64,000 nucleotides of DNA from Cristatella mucedo (taxonomy: Eukaryota > Bryozoa > Phylactolaemata > Cristatellidae), in assembly GCA_009760855.2 (NCBI GenBank), contig WPIO01000015.1, positions 5,073,501-5,137,500 on the forward strand. The letters are read 5' to 3'. This document shows, one piece after another, positions 42,970 through 54,305 of the stretch. Numbering within the stretch: position 1 is the stretch's first letter; the number at the start of each line of letters is the position of its first letter. A model generated the notes under the pieces. It made no database searches. It saw only the letters and a program-made list of their open reading frames with translations, and had not been told where the DNA came from. The position numbers and the translations under genes were made by a program.

Positions 42970-43331
42970 GACTTCGCTTAAAGACAGTTGGCGACAGAAG
43001 CTTTAGCTCTGCAGGTCCTAGACTGTGGAACTCGCTTACACAATTCTTACTCAACGACATCTACTCTCCTACTGCCGACTATGGCACATCTTTTTCTGCG
43101 GTCCTGAACTGCAACTTCTATGCTACTCACTACCTCAACTGCTCTCCTAACTCTGCTATGCTTCCCACTTTCTCTTTGTTGCGTGAGACGAAGTCTGTTG
43201 GCTACCGAATGCGTACCGAAAGCCGCTTAGGCTGTGAGTGCTCTATAAAAAACTCTCCTGCGAACCACCCACATGGTATTTATGACTTTGTGGAGTTACT
43301 GACGGAGATACATTACATTACATTACATTAA
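42970..43331 (+). mobile_element. Young L2-B 3' fragment (arm 1 only)
   Basis: It starts in the segment coding SKTVGDRSFSSAGPRLWNS and runs through ETKSVGYRMRTESRLGCEC to the stop, then the 3' UTR and (ACATT)4. Nearly identical to the copies at 49.4, 51.2 and 52.6 kb. The corresponding site in arm 2 (near 56300) is empty, so insertion followed the duplication. Confidence 0.8.
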
Positions 43332-43334
43332 TTG

Positions 43335-44390
43335 CTCGATTGGTTGAAAGGATGTAGTTGGAATTTTTATACAGTACGCTGTAATAGGCAAAAGAAGTTG
43401 CATCTGGACTCAGCCACTTTACGGTGATTTGCGACGGATCATAATAGATTGGCGGATTTTTTCCACCAGTGGCTACCACTTACCTTGCATTTCCAAAGAT
43501 TAAACATACATTGTGAGCTGAAAGTTTTCTCGTGCATAGTAAGTGGCCACCGGAACAAGAATTGAAGCTTGCAAGCCGGTGTCTGGTCGACAGTCTACGG
43601 ATTTCGGCATTGGCCCTAGCCATGGGTGTGGATGGTAGTGAATTTCCGACAATTAAGAAACAAATCGCTTATAGGTTGATTGGTTTCCCCCTGAACACAG
43701 CGAAGTACTGCACGAAATAAGAATTTGAGCTTAGCCTAGACGACGTGTAATCGATAAGCCATGGATGGTAGTGGATTGCTGCTTCCAGCTGAAATTTTTC
43801 GTCGATTTGACAAGCATTTTCAGGGCATTTAACTTTGAAATTTCATCAAAACATGTCGTTGCATTTCAAGCTCAGTGTATTTTCACATGTAACTCAATTT
43901 TTGAGCTTTGAGAGACCTCTACTTCTGTTAGTTGTTTGGAGGAATGCAATGGATTGTTGTGTTGACCAGAAAACCAATCGATAGCTGTGCTATGCACTAG
44001 AATACCGGAGATACGTGGCGAAAAATTATGCAAATACACAATCAACAAAAAGTAGACCAATGCCCAATCCAAAAAAGAGCTTTTAGTGAACATTTTCCGG
44101 TCGTTTTGCAGCAGAATGTGGCGGATTGTGGCATATCTCGGTTAATTTCTGAATATTGGGATACAGGACTGTGAGTTGTTCACTGAGAGTGGCCTGCTGG
44201 CCTCAATACAAACTATTTATTTTCTATTACTGCTGAGATGTTAATTATTGCTTGATATTGTGTAAATATTGTTTAATATTGATTGCCTACGGATAGACAA
44301 TATAAAAGCAAATGATAAATGCACCGAATATGCAAAGTAGTAAATGCACCGAATATGCAAAGTTCCGTTCTTTTCTTTATCGATCAAGCT
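43335..44390. other. Arm 1 inner part, no gene
   Basis: Matches 55640-56300 and 50560-50920 in reverse. No conserved ORF. A 24-base unit containing TAAATGCACCGAATATGCAA is repeated twice at about 44318-44365; arm 2 has one unit. Confidence 0.45.
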
Positions 44391-44509
44391 GTAGCTGGCT
44401 CTATTATTTCGGAGCAGAATGTGCTAAACCTTAAAAATATATTCAGAGCCCTATATGAGTGAGACATTCTACGTAAAGGCGTCCGTAGCTGTACAAGCTT
44501 GACATTCCA

Positions 44510-45020
44510 GAGCTGAAACAGTTAATGATATTGTACTACTGAATATGCGAATCTGGTTTGACGAGGTAACACAATGAGTCTATTTGTCGACTTTACATGC
44601 TACCACAGGCTTAAAATCCGTCATGCCTGACTTTTTAACACTCGCTAGCTTAAGATCAACACAAAATCTTAAAACACGACATTTTCAGTTTTAAGTATGA
44701 TTCATTTGTATTTTAAGTACCATAGCACACTGACACGTTAGAACTATCACTAACCAACTAGTATTGTCTGTTCTCAACATACACACAAAGCCTGGACAAT
44801 ATAACTCTTTTAGTATGCGTTTCTTGTCCTTTATTTAAAAACACTTATTCACTTTAAGGCGACCTTTGAAGTGTTTCTACCAGAACCGCTTGCCATCCGG
44901 TTGTTTCATATGTAATTTTTTATGTCAAAAAGTAACATTCAAGATTTCCGACTGCTCCAAAATAGTTATGGTTTTATTGAAGACAATCGCCGATGCTGGC
45001 ATGCATCTTGTCATCACAAG
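44510..45020 (-). repeat. Downstream flank of gene copy S5
   Basis: Reverse counterpart of 27004-27540. It carries AATAAA on the minus strand at 44973-44978, 43 nt after the stop. Confidence 0.5.
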
Positions 45021-45528
45021 TTATTGACCCTCAGATTTCGACCGTGGGACAGCTTTTGCAACATTAAACACTACGTTATCAACAGGGTGAGCGACTGAAC
45101 CGAACAAATGTGCTGTTCCTTGTGCAATTGCTGCACCGCCTTGCATAGCTGTTCCAATCAGTTTTGCTAATGGAGTGATGAGAGTAATCAAGATTTTTTG
45201 GAATCTTGATACTCTACAAAATTTGATTATCTTTTTTTACTCGACTAAGAGTGAGCTGTGAACAAACGCGATCGAGTAAATAGTAATTGCGAAATATTTA
45301 CTTGTAAAGGCTTGAGTTCTTCAAGAGCTTCACTGCTGACCTGGACATCCTGTTTTCATTCCTGCGAAGATATTATCCAAAGCGTAATATTAGCATAAGT
45401 CGAAAGCAAGAGTTCTAGGAAAACCTACGGAATAATCTAGCAAACTGTTTGAGACTCACCTGACTTATTTCAGCTGCAAAAGCTCCACACAGAAGGGACA
45501 CGAACACTGCAGCAGCTACTAGCTTCAT
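45021..45528 (-). pseudogene. Small secreted-protein family, copy S5
   Basis: Minus strand. Exon 1 (45528-45460, 69 nt) encodes KLVAAAVFVSLLCGAFAAE and ISQ, and has the consensus donor GTGAGT. Exon 2 (45340-45302) begins after GTCCAG with VSSEALEEL but is 39 nt, not 43: a GCTC present in S4 is missing, shifting the frame. Its donor is GTAAAT. Exon 3 (45213-45021) begins after TTGTAG; the frame homologous to the other copies (LITPLAKLIGTAMQ, then GGAAIAQGTAHLFGSVAH) also needs a one-base shift in an A6 run, and ends at TAA 45021-45023. An acceptor TTTTAG lies 5 nt before the ATG. Best-preserved signal exon in the window, but frameshifted downstream. Confidence 0.6.
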
Positions 45529-47340
45529 GGAATCTAAAACGAGATGCCCAAATGAGAGACAAAAATCTTCGTGATTTTAATAAGACCATAAACTTCAGGA
45601 TAAATTAACAAGGCCGGAAAACCGATTTCTTTTGTTCATTTTACGTCCCTTTAAACTTTATCAGTCGATTTGCGGTAAACAATTATTTGGGATTATTTAT
45701 TTAATTAGTCTCACTACCATTACTTGGGTTATTATCAATCATATTTGTTATCTTTCCAAAGATTATAATCAGGACATTCCAACATTTTCTTCTGCGGTTC
45801 ATAATTTTCCTGCGGAAAAAAGTGCAGTTTGAATTTTGAGTATTCCATAGATTTTACTAAGATCATTCGTGCCGCCTATTTTAGAAAACTTGATCCTAAA
45901 GCTATTTAAATTAAACTTTGGATAGAGCTGAGAATTCAAAAGGGCATTCCAGCTCGCCAGAAAGGTAGCAAATCAACAGATATCAGATGGGGCATCAAAG
46001 GTAAATGAGGAACATACCGATCGTAGATTCAATCTGAATTCGGTTAGGACGTTTTTTGCTTACTACTCGATTCATAGCTGCATGTGCTTATATGCGTTGT
46101 AATAACCTGTATTCCAAGCAATGCTGCAACTGGGCAGTTCGTGGTAGTGACTCGATTGGCACGGTTGTTTTTGAAAACACTGTAATGAACCCATATGTGT
46201 GAATAATAGACCTCTCGGAATCCACTTTATTTATCGGAAATACGTCGACTCTGCACACAAGAATAAACCTATTGCATGCCTCTGGAACCGAAAAGCTTTA
46301 GTCTAAAAATCGCATGGCAACAAGAGTCAGTTTTAGCTCTAAATCAAGCATTCATTTTAAAACTCAGCAATCGGTTTTGCGAAACGGCATCTTTTGAGTT
46401 CACATGACTGACTATTCTGGAGTTCTTAGTGGGAAAAAATTATATCCTACAATTAACGGTTCCAAAATAGTAAATCTTGTCAAGTAACAAATGCCTCTGA
46501 TTTCGCTATACGAATGTCACATCTGAATGTTATGGAAAGTGGTTGATGGAAAACGAGCTTTACAATTGGCTATTTCAATTGGTGTACTATTAGGTTTACA
46601 TCAAGAAGTACTCTGACGTCGGGGCTGCTCAATGAAAGAATAATTGACTGCTTTTATTTTAATGCTAGCACCGATCCCGTTATTTGAAGATAAGCATCCT
46701 CATGAGAGTTGGGGGTCAAAGATGTTGAACCACTAGTGGGCTGCCATACGATATGGTGTAAATTAATCAGATTTCTGGGAGGCAACCCTCACATGTTAGC
46801 TAGTGATCATTAAAAGCACCTAGTAGAGATAGATGCAGGTGTTAAACCACTGATGTCTAACAGCGAAAGATCACTCTGCCGTTGCATGATCAGAATGCAG
46901 ATAACACTAATATATCAGATCAAACGTTGTCATATATCGTGGTTCTTCTATTAGCTCAGCCATACCCGTCAGCTCCTAAATATCGGTATAACTTTTGAGA
47001 ACTTTACTGGTGCCAATCGTTATACGGTAACCAATTGAATAATCTTAAAGCAGATTCCACATAATTGCAGAAAAACCGACGTTCAATACTAAGGAAATAC
47101 TGACAGAATGAAAGCAGTCGAGAACCTGACGGGAATCATCCATTAACTTCTGTTCATTTAAAAACTAATGTGAAGTAAAGTATCGCCACACAAGCGTTTT
47201 ATATTTAGTTTAGTCATAAATTCAACGAAGTAATGCTGCCGCTTGATAATTTGGAATTTTACTAGTCATTTGTTAGCTTATGATTGTTCGAATTTGTAAG
47301 TTCTGAATTCTAAGTGCTACAACAGTGATTCACTAATTTG
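45529..47340 (-). repeat. Upstream flank of gene copy S5
   Basis: Reverse counterpart of 25190-26545 and of 18590-20467. The proximal 300 bases (45529-45900) are well conserved across copies. No insertion interrupts it. Confidence 0.5.
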
Positions 47341-47574
47341 GATTGGGGTTTCAGTATTTAACCAATCATGTATTCCTTGCTGGACAATCATCCAAAGCCA
47401 AAGCTTTAAGTGGATCATCAAACGCACTGTATTCCTGAAGCAATTGTAGGTTTTACTTCTTTCTTGATATCACATGCCAATGTCCCTCCGAGAGCTCTAG
47501 GAATCATTGCTAAGGACGCCATACGCCTACCAGTAAGGTGTGGAGGTTTTAGTAATGGAAGTAGCAGCTTAGGA

Positions 47575-47640
47575 GGCTGGAAAGGATGTGCCGTAGTCGG
47601 CAGCATTATAGTAGTTGTCGTTAGGTAACCCGTTGTTAAA
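47575..47640 (-). mobile_element. L2-B scrap
   Basis: GCTGGAAAGGATGTGCCGTA and GTCGGCAGC match the antisense of the SPTADYGTSFSAV-coding segment of L2-B. It lies just outside the inverted copy of the 3.4-5 kb block. Confidence 0.4.
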
Positions 47641-49079
47641 GCGAGTTTTAATGTCATAGGCCTCATGAGTGAAAGCTTTTGTCACCAAAGGTCGTTTATC
47701 ATCTGTGAATTGCGAAGTTTTGAAAACCTTTAGTTCGGTGCTGTCAGAGAGACGATATTATCTTGGCCCCTGATGCTTAATCTCCCTTCCGGCCTGTAAT
47801 TGTGTACGGAATAATACCAGACGAGGTTCGCCAAACGAGTCGGAATCTCTTTTAAGAGCAGTGTGAGCACTCTCCCAGATGGCCGATGCTTTACAACAGT
47901 AGTAAAACTGGACTGGCAAGGCCTGCTGGGTACGAGCTCGAGAAAGTTCATAAAAGAGCAGATTGAAAATCCCCTGTCAAACATACGAAGAATACTGTTG
48001 ATCATACAATTCAAACGTAGAAAGCCTAGCTGCTACAAAAATATTGTTCAATCGTCACTGCACAGTTACAAATACAGATGTCTACCCTAACCATAAATAA
48101 TCTCCTTAACCGCTTCGAGGTATGTTCTTTACCTAGTAATATTTGTGGTGACCATCCAAATACTTCACTAGCTTCTTTGTCAAAAAATTACCAGATCATA
48201 GAGTCAATGCATAAGGTTGCAGAATCCCCTTTGGACTGCTCTCCCTCAATTTTATCGACACAGGACAAGTGCCACCAATTTTTGACTCCTACCTTGATAT
48301 TTACATTCAAGGAACCAAATTTGGCCTCGATTTGAAATTCATTTTACAGTGCAGCAAATGTAAGTGCCTAGAAACATGTTGAGTTGTCTGAGGGCACTAT
48401 ATCAAATTTATTGTTTTTATTATTGTTATTCCTGCCAGCTCTCTAGATCACATTCCCATTGTCCTACCAGCTTAGATCTATTGCTACTATGACCAACTGA
48501 CATAATAAATACGCATTTAACCTTTGGACAAGCTCCAGCATCTTTCTTAAATGTTGTCGGCATGCCACTTAAGGCCAGTTAAGTAAGTAATGCCAGACCA
48601 TTAGCATCTGACCAGTTTTACTCGTATCTCTCATACAATTTTCAACTAAAGACACTGGAAGGAGTTGTGGCTGACCACCGGAACTCTTATAAAGAGACTC
48701 TGAGACATAAAGTAAGCTCCAGTCTGTATTAAGAGCCAAACACTCCACAGAGTCAGCATTGCTTAAGATGTATACCAATGTTCTAAGGAATGCAGACTTG
48801 GGTAGAGTTTCTCTGCTTTTTATGCTTGATGTTCATATATTTGTATGATAATATTGCTTGAAATGTCATTCTTTAGTGACCCCCATCTCGCTTTGCATAA
48901 ATGGCACTGCATTGCAATCGTTCAGGTCAACTCAGCAAGAGACTCCAGAATACTGATGTGAATGAACACCTGTGATATGGGGAACCCCTTGAGTACGGAA
49001 TAACTCGAGGTTATATGCTCGGTCTGTTCTATTCACGGTTTATACTCTTCCTTTTGCTGATGTAAGCACTATCTAGACG

Positions 49080-49900
49080 TTCACTTATATGCGGATGATA
49101 CTCAGTTGCACCTTTGCATCGATCGCTCCCATCCGTCGAGAACCTCGAATTCTCTGCACAGCCATGCTACCTTCATGAATACCTTCTTCATGCTGAAGGC
49201 AGAAAACTTGTTCTAGTTGAATGACGATATAACCAATTGGCTAGTTATCAGCAAACGAAGTGGACTTCAAAAATTATGAACCTAATGCTCAATCGGTTCC
49301 GCCAAAATATCTGCATCGATCGATGCATCGATCGCTACCTGCCGACGAGCACCTCGAATTCTCGGCACAGTAGTGCTACCTGTATTCATGAATTTTACAT
49401 GCGGAAGGCAGAACAGTTGTTCTAGTTTTGTGTGGACAATCAATTAGCTGTCCCACTGATCCGCTTAAAGGGCGACATAAGCTTTAGCTCTGCAGATCCT
49501 AGACTGTGGAACTCGCTTCCAAAATTCTTACGCAACGACATCTACTCTCCAACTGCCGACTATGGCGCATCTTTTTCAGCGGTCCTGAACTGCTACTTCT
49601 ATGCTTCACACTACCTCAACTGCTCTCCTAACTCTGCTATGCTTCCCACTTTCTCTTTGTTGCGTGAGACGAAGTCTGTTGGCTACCGAATGCGAACCGA
49701 AAGCCTCTTAGGGTGTGAGTGGACTATACAAAACTCTCCTGGGTAACGCCCACATGGTCTTTATGACTTTGTGGAATTACTGACGGAGATACATTACATT
49801 ACATAAGTTTAATGACGAAATAACCAATTTGCTAGTTATCAGCAAATAAAGTCTTATTCTAAAATTGAAAACCTAATGCTCCGTCGGTTCCCCATAAATA
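49080..49900 (+). repeat. Local direct duplication within L2-A, split by L2-B
   Basis: The segment with CATCGATCG..CACCTCGAATTCTC..GAAGGCAGAA occurs at about 49112-49250 and again at 49318-49428. The following GACGATATAACCAAT..CAGCAAA occurs at 49225-49255 and 49812-49850. The second copy is split by the L2-B insertion at 49430-49803. Confidence 0.55.
49430..49803 (+). mobile_element. Young L2-B 3' fragment
   Basis: An open frame (49432-49746) matches the L2-B C-terminus, ending CEWTIQNSPG, with a 3' UTR and a short (ACATT)2 tail. AGTTT flanks both ends (about 49424-49428 and 49806-49811), a possible 5-base target duplication. Confidence 0.75.
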
Positions 49901-51184
49901 TCTTATGTTTTACCTGCACTCAATCTACGTGTCTTTTTCTACGTTCTCTAGCCTGTCTATCAAAACGACAACACCACGAGACAAAGAATCATGAACCAGC
50001 CGCACTGAGGCGAATCGTATAGCTATTGTCGTAGGAATCTCAAAACTTTTCGAAACCGTATGCCAAGTTCCTGTGCTCCCAACTTCTGGATCTCACTTCA
50101 AAAGCAGGTCCAAGCTACCCCTGAAAATAAGGCATGAAAAAGAGTTTAAAAAGACACTTCTCTATTGCAGCCCTTAGTGGGTCTTCTTCATTCATCCTGG
50201 CTGCGCATGTGGGGGCTTGAACTTCTAGTGCTGCTGCGGATGTTACCAACGGTAAGTCGGTAATGCTTTGTCCAGAGTTGTTGCTAAGTGCCTAGTACGA
50301 GATTTCGTTCACAGAGAGCACTATACAAATTTATCAGTGGTAAACCGCAGCTCAAGACATGCACTAAGCTTGGGCGACTTCTTTGGTAGCAGTGAGGGTA
50401 ACCGGAAGAGCTTCTGAGTTAAGGTTAACTATAAGGGTAGGGATAAATATGCAATTGGACCTAAAGTATTGAAATCAATTGCATTCTTAAAACTACTAAT
50501 CCTACCTGTTAGCTGCTATAACCTGAGCTAAAGCCATGAGCTCCCCAATTTCGACAGTTTGAGACCTCGTCTTTTCTTTTTCGGAGCATTTACTATTTGC
50601 ATTTATGTTGTCTATCCGTAGGCAATCGGCTAAAATGTTCCTAGCCAATAACATTTCGGTAATTCAAATATTGAACATCTCAGCAGTAATAGATAAGAAG
50701 TATTTAATTTAGATGCTAGTTGGCGACTCTTAGCGAACGAGTCACAGTCGTGTGTCACAACATTCAGAAAATAAACGAAACATGCCGCAATCGCCACATT
50801 CTAAAGCAAAACAACCAGAAAATGTTCACTAAAAGCTCAGTTTGTGATTGTGCACTGTACTACTTTTTTTGACAGTGTATTTGCATACTTTTCCACGACT
50901 TATCACGGCATTCTGGTGCAATAATAATAATAATAATGCACTTGAGAAAGCACCCCAAGAGAACTTAATCTCTTTTTAGGCGCTTTACATCTGCTACAAA
51001 GTAAAACGCAATTAAATTGTAAGTAAAACCGTGCTTTAAAAACAAAAAAATATAAAATAGTAATATGCACATGGTCAACGTGCAAATGTAGTTAGTGGTA
51101 GCATGGAGAGTGTCAGCATGCATAAGCACATCAAAGACGAGAATCAGGGAACTACTAAGTGCTTTCCTAAATAGGTGTGTTATT

Positions 51185-52023
51185 AAGTAATGTAATGCAT
51201 CTCCGTCAGTAGCTCCACAAAGTCATAAAGACCATGTGGGCGTTACGCAGGAGTGTTTTGTATAGCACACTCACACCCTAAGCGGCTTTCGGTACGCAAT
51301 CGGTAGCCAACAGACTTTGTCTCACGCAACAAAGAGAAAGTGGGAAGCATAGCAGAGTTAGGAGAGCAGTTGAGGTAGTGAGTAGCATAGAAGTAGCAGT
51401 TCAGGACCGCTGAAAAGGATGTGCCATAGTCGGCAGTTGGAGAGTAGATGTCGTTGAGTAAGAATTGTGTAAGCGAGTTCCACAGTCTAGGACCTGCAGA
51501 TCTTAAGCTTCTGTAGCCAACAGTCTTTGAGCGGAGGAATGGGACAGCTAATTTATTGTCCACACAGGACCTGAGGGCGCGAACAGGCTGAAACTGATGC
51601 AGCAGTTCAGCTAGGTACGAAGGAGCCAAGCCGTGGCGGGCCTTGTGGGTCAGCGTAAGAACTTTGCTCCGTATCCTCTGCTCAACCGGCAACCATCCTA
51701 GCTCTTCCAGCAAAGGTGACACGTGCTCAAACCACTGGGACTTGAAGACCAGCCTTGCAGCCATATTCACAGTCCACTGTAGTGGCATAATAGCTTTCAT
51801 TGGTAGCATAGCCAAAAGGGAACTACAATAATCAAGCCGAGACAGAACTAAAGAGCTAGTTAATTTTTTTACAAGCCACTGTGGGAGACAGCTTCTAATC
51901 TTGGATCGGGATCGGATGTGATGGCTAGCTGTAGAGGCAGTCTTCTGAATGAAGCTTTTGAAATTGAGGCAGCTGTCGAACACGACACCTAGTTTATGAG
52001 CACGTGGTGAAGGTCGCACAATA
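51185..52023 (-). mobile_element. L2-B copy nested in L2-A
   Basis: An inserted L2-B 3' portion splits the L2-A C-terminal region: L2-A matches end at about 51184 and resume at about 52027 (TTTTAAATGTGGTCAGG). The tail is short (ACATT). Same strand as the host element. A small loss at the junction hides the target duplication. Confidence 0.8.
51243..52019 (-). CDS. L2-B reverse transcriptase C-terminal region, longest uninterrupted
   Basis: 258 codons open. It starts RPSPRAHKLGVVFDSCLNFK and continues SFIQKTASTASHHIRSRSKI, LVLSRLDYCSSLLAMLP, then AARLVFKSQWFEHVSPLL, PSYLAELLHQF and the C-terminal LPTFSLLRETKSVGYRLRTE. These blocks follow the RT palm in L2/CR1 ORF2 proteins. There is no catalytic domain, and the first methionine is internal. 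It serves as the reference for the L2-B family here. Confidence 0.8.
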   Translation of the reverse strand: MRPSPRAHKLGVVFDSCLNFKSFIQKTASTASHHIRSRSKIRSCLPQWLVKKLTSSLVLSRLDYCSSLLAMLPMKAIMPLQWTVNMAARLVFKSQWFEHVSPLLEELGWLPVEQRIRSKVLTLTHKARHGLAPSYLAELLHQFQPVRALRSCVDNKLAVPFLRSKTVGYRSLRSAGPRLWNSLTQFLLNDIYSPTADYGTSFSAVLNCYFYATHYLNCSPNSAMLPTFSLLRETKSVGYRLRTESRLGCECAIQNTPA

Positions 52024-52556
52024 GCACCTTTTAAATGTGGTCAGGTCAGGGGATGTTCTGACAGAAGTTGGGAGGGACTTCCAGGCTTTGGGAGCATACG
52101 AACTAAATGCACGGTCTCCAAAGGATTCGAAGTTTATGCGAGGTATTGGTAAGCTGTGGATTTCCGAAAAGTGGGTAGTACGATGCATGGCCTGATACGG
52201 TGGTAGATCTTAGAGACAGGCTGCAGCCGTAGAATTAAGGGACCTAAGAGTGAGTGACAAAACCTTGAAGTCAATCCGTTGCTTGACTGGTAGCCAGTGC
52301 AGGTCGGCAAGAAGTGGGGTAATGTGACAACTGTGACCCTTACGACAGACAAGCCTAGCTGCAGAGTCATGCACCAGCTGCAATCACCTGATCGCATATG
52401 CTGGTAGGCCAGTAAGCAGTTAGTTGCAGAAGTCGATACGGGATGTCATGAACGCAAGGAAAAATTTTCACGTGGTATCCTTATCTAAAAAAGCCTGAAT
52501 TTTAGCAATGTTGCGAAGCTGAAAATTGGCAGATTGGACTTGTGGAGCTGATATGG

Positions 52557-52818
52557 TCAACGACATCTACTCTCCAACTGCCGACTATGGCACATCTTTT
52601 TCATCGGTCCTGAACTGTTACTTCTCTGCTACTCACTACCTCAACTGCTCTCCTAACTCTGCTATGCTTCCCACTTTCTCTTTGTTGCGTGAGACGAAGT
52701 CTGTTGGCTACCGAATGCATACCGAAAGCCGCTTAGGCTGTGAGTGCGCTATACAAAACTCTCCTGCGTAGCACCCACATGGTCTTTATGACTTTGTGGA
52801 GTTATTGACGGAGATACA
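52557..52818 (+). mobile_element. Short L2-B insertion in L2-A with 8-base duplication
   Basis: 262 bases of L2-B 3' end (NDIYSPTADYGTSF through AIQNSPA, then UTR) interrupt the L2-A segment reading GAGCTGATATGGTC|..|GTATAAAGAGAGG. ATATGGTC is repeated at 52549-52556 and 52819-52826. Opposite strand to its host. Tail reduced to GAGATAC. Confidence 0.85.
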
Positions 52819-52932
52819 TATGGTCGTATAAAGAGAGGTCGCTTTGGAATATGACACCTAGATTTCAAGCTGATTAAACTGGAGATATACTGGTAGAGCC
52901 AATTGTGAGCGACAGCCTTTTAACTTTCTAAA

Positions 52933-53913
52933 TCACGCTGGGCTTGCCATAACTAGTAATTTAGTTTTATCATCGTTTAGTTTTAGAACATTTGCTGCTA
53001 TCCATGTGAGGATATCATCAATGTATGCAGCAAGTGATTTGAGAGAATTCGAGGTGCTCGAAGGCTTCAATGAATCAAACCAAAGGTGCAACTGAGTGCC
53101 ATTCCCAAAGAAGTGAAAGCCTAGATTGTGCTTGGCAATCACATCAGCAAGAGGCAGAGTATGAACCGTGAAAAGAACCAGACCTAGCACTGAGCCCTGA
53201 GGTACTCCATATTTTAGAGGTACTTAAGATGATCTTTGTCCATTTACTTCGATACTCCGGCGTCTCGCACTGCGATAGGACCTGACCAACAGCAGACTAG
53301 TGCCAGTGATGCCCGTGCAAGATCAGAGGAGCTCTAGAAGACCTTTGTGGTTGATTGTATCAAAAGCTGCCGAAAGCTGAAGCAAAACAAGCAGAGACAC
53401 TCTACCCATGTCTGCATTCATAAGTAGGTCGTTGTATACCCTAAGCAATGCTGACTCTGCGGAGTGATTAGCTCTAAAGCCTGAGTTGAATATACTAGCA
53501 AGGTATGAGGTTGCCATTTTAGAGTTTAGCTGGTCCGCCGCGACCCGTTCCAGTGCCTTTGATAAGAATGGTAGAAGTTAGCCAGGGCGGTAGTTGCTTA
53601 AGTTCTCTTAGTCTAGAGTCGCTTTCTTGAGAAGTGGCCTGACTACAGCTTGTTTGAAAGGTGCTGGGACATGGCTTGAGGCTAATGACATATTATTAAT
53701 GTTAGTTATGCATGGCCGCAGCAGATCAATGCAACGCAGGAGCAGGACAGTTGGAATAGGGTCCCGAGAACTCGTTGTCTTCATTGATTGAGATATAAAC
53801 TTTAGGAGTACATTACTAGTGACCTGCTTAAATGCTGACATTGAGGAGCGGCCAGGTACCGAGGGACAGCATTCTAGTGGAGAGGTAGTTATCGCAGGGA
53901 TGGATTCCCTCAT
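52933..53913 (-). pseudogene. RT domain remnants of the long L2-A copy
   Basis: Broken frames: 53608-53913 (PSVPGRSSMSAFKQVTSNVL to RPLLKKATLD), 53323-53517 (NHSAESALLRVYNDLL, LQLSAAFDTINHKGLL) and 52933-53190 (LGLVLFTVHTLPLADVIAKH, the altered palm motif FGNGTQLHL). The order matches the intact frame of the 121-2316 copy. Confidence 0.75.
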
Positions 53914-54305
53914 CTTGTCTAACTTCTGCTCAAAGAATAGAGAGAAGCGATCTGCTAGATCATCACAAGGATCATCAGGTAAGGAGCTAATCTAGGAACG
54001 GTTCAGGAGATGGTTTATGGTCCACACCAGCATTTTTGGATCGTGCATCTGTGATTAAGATTGTGATATTATTATTAGGATATTATTATTATTATTATTA
54101 TATTAAGATATGTGATTAAGGCCTTTGCTAGGATCGATTGGTACGACCTACTGCAGTCTCCATATGCCTCTCGATGGACAACTAGTCCAGGTGTTGCATA
54201 TGCTTTTTCAAGCTGTCGCTTAGCAGACCTGGCTATGTTAATGTCTGTCGTAAACCATAGGCCGTCTGGGCAGGGGCGCACAGTGGGCTTTGTCAGAGAT
54301 GCAAA

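Larger units (their letters stand above)
36905..44390 (+). repeat. Long inverted repeat, arm 1
   Basis: The arm pairs in reverse with 50560-50920 plus 55640-62150. Anchors include RASDDMS coding DNA (36925/62115), TTTGACGTCGGGAGATTTAA (37690/61540), the ATATCAT-rich tract (39270/61270), the 40780-40930/59650-59790 block, an L2-A copy (41390-42570/56740-57890) and GATTGCCTACGGATAGACAA (44280/50615). By eye, identity is about 97% over 110 bases near 37.7 kb, near 90% at 39.6 kb and clearly lower (about 75%) near 41 kb. Confidence 0.75.
47690..50340 (+). mobile_element. Degenerate L2-A copy, mate of the 3.4-5.3 kb block
   Basis: Plus strand: the endonuclease-RT linker (47800-47960), the RT start (48075-48330), an internal L2-A 3' tail fragment (48335-48432), then RT continuing through the LYADDTQLHLC region (about 49086-49115), an interruption by L2-B, and the C-terminal/3' UTR part (49980-50340). 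The portion up to about 49 kb is the reverse counterpart of 3395-4400, including the internal tail insertion. No frame is intact. Confidence 0.6.

Noticed and set aside
47410-47628. 72-codon secreted protein gene
   Set aside because: It overlaps an L2-B scrap in antisense and has no splice or paralogue support.
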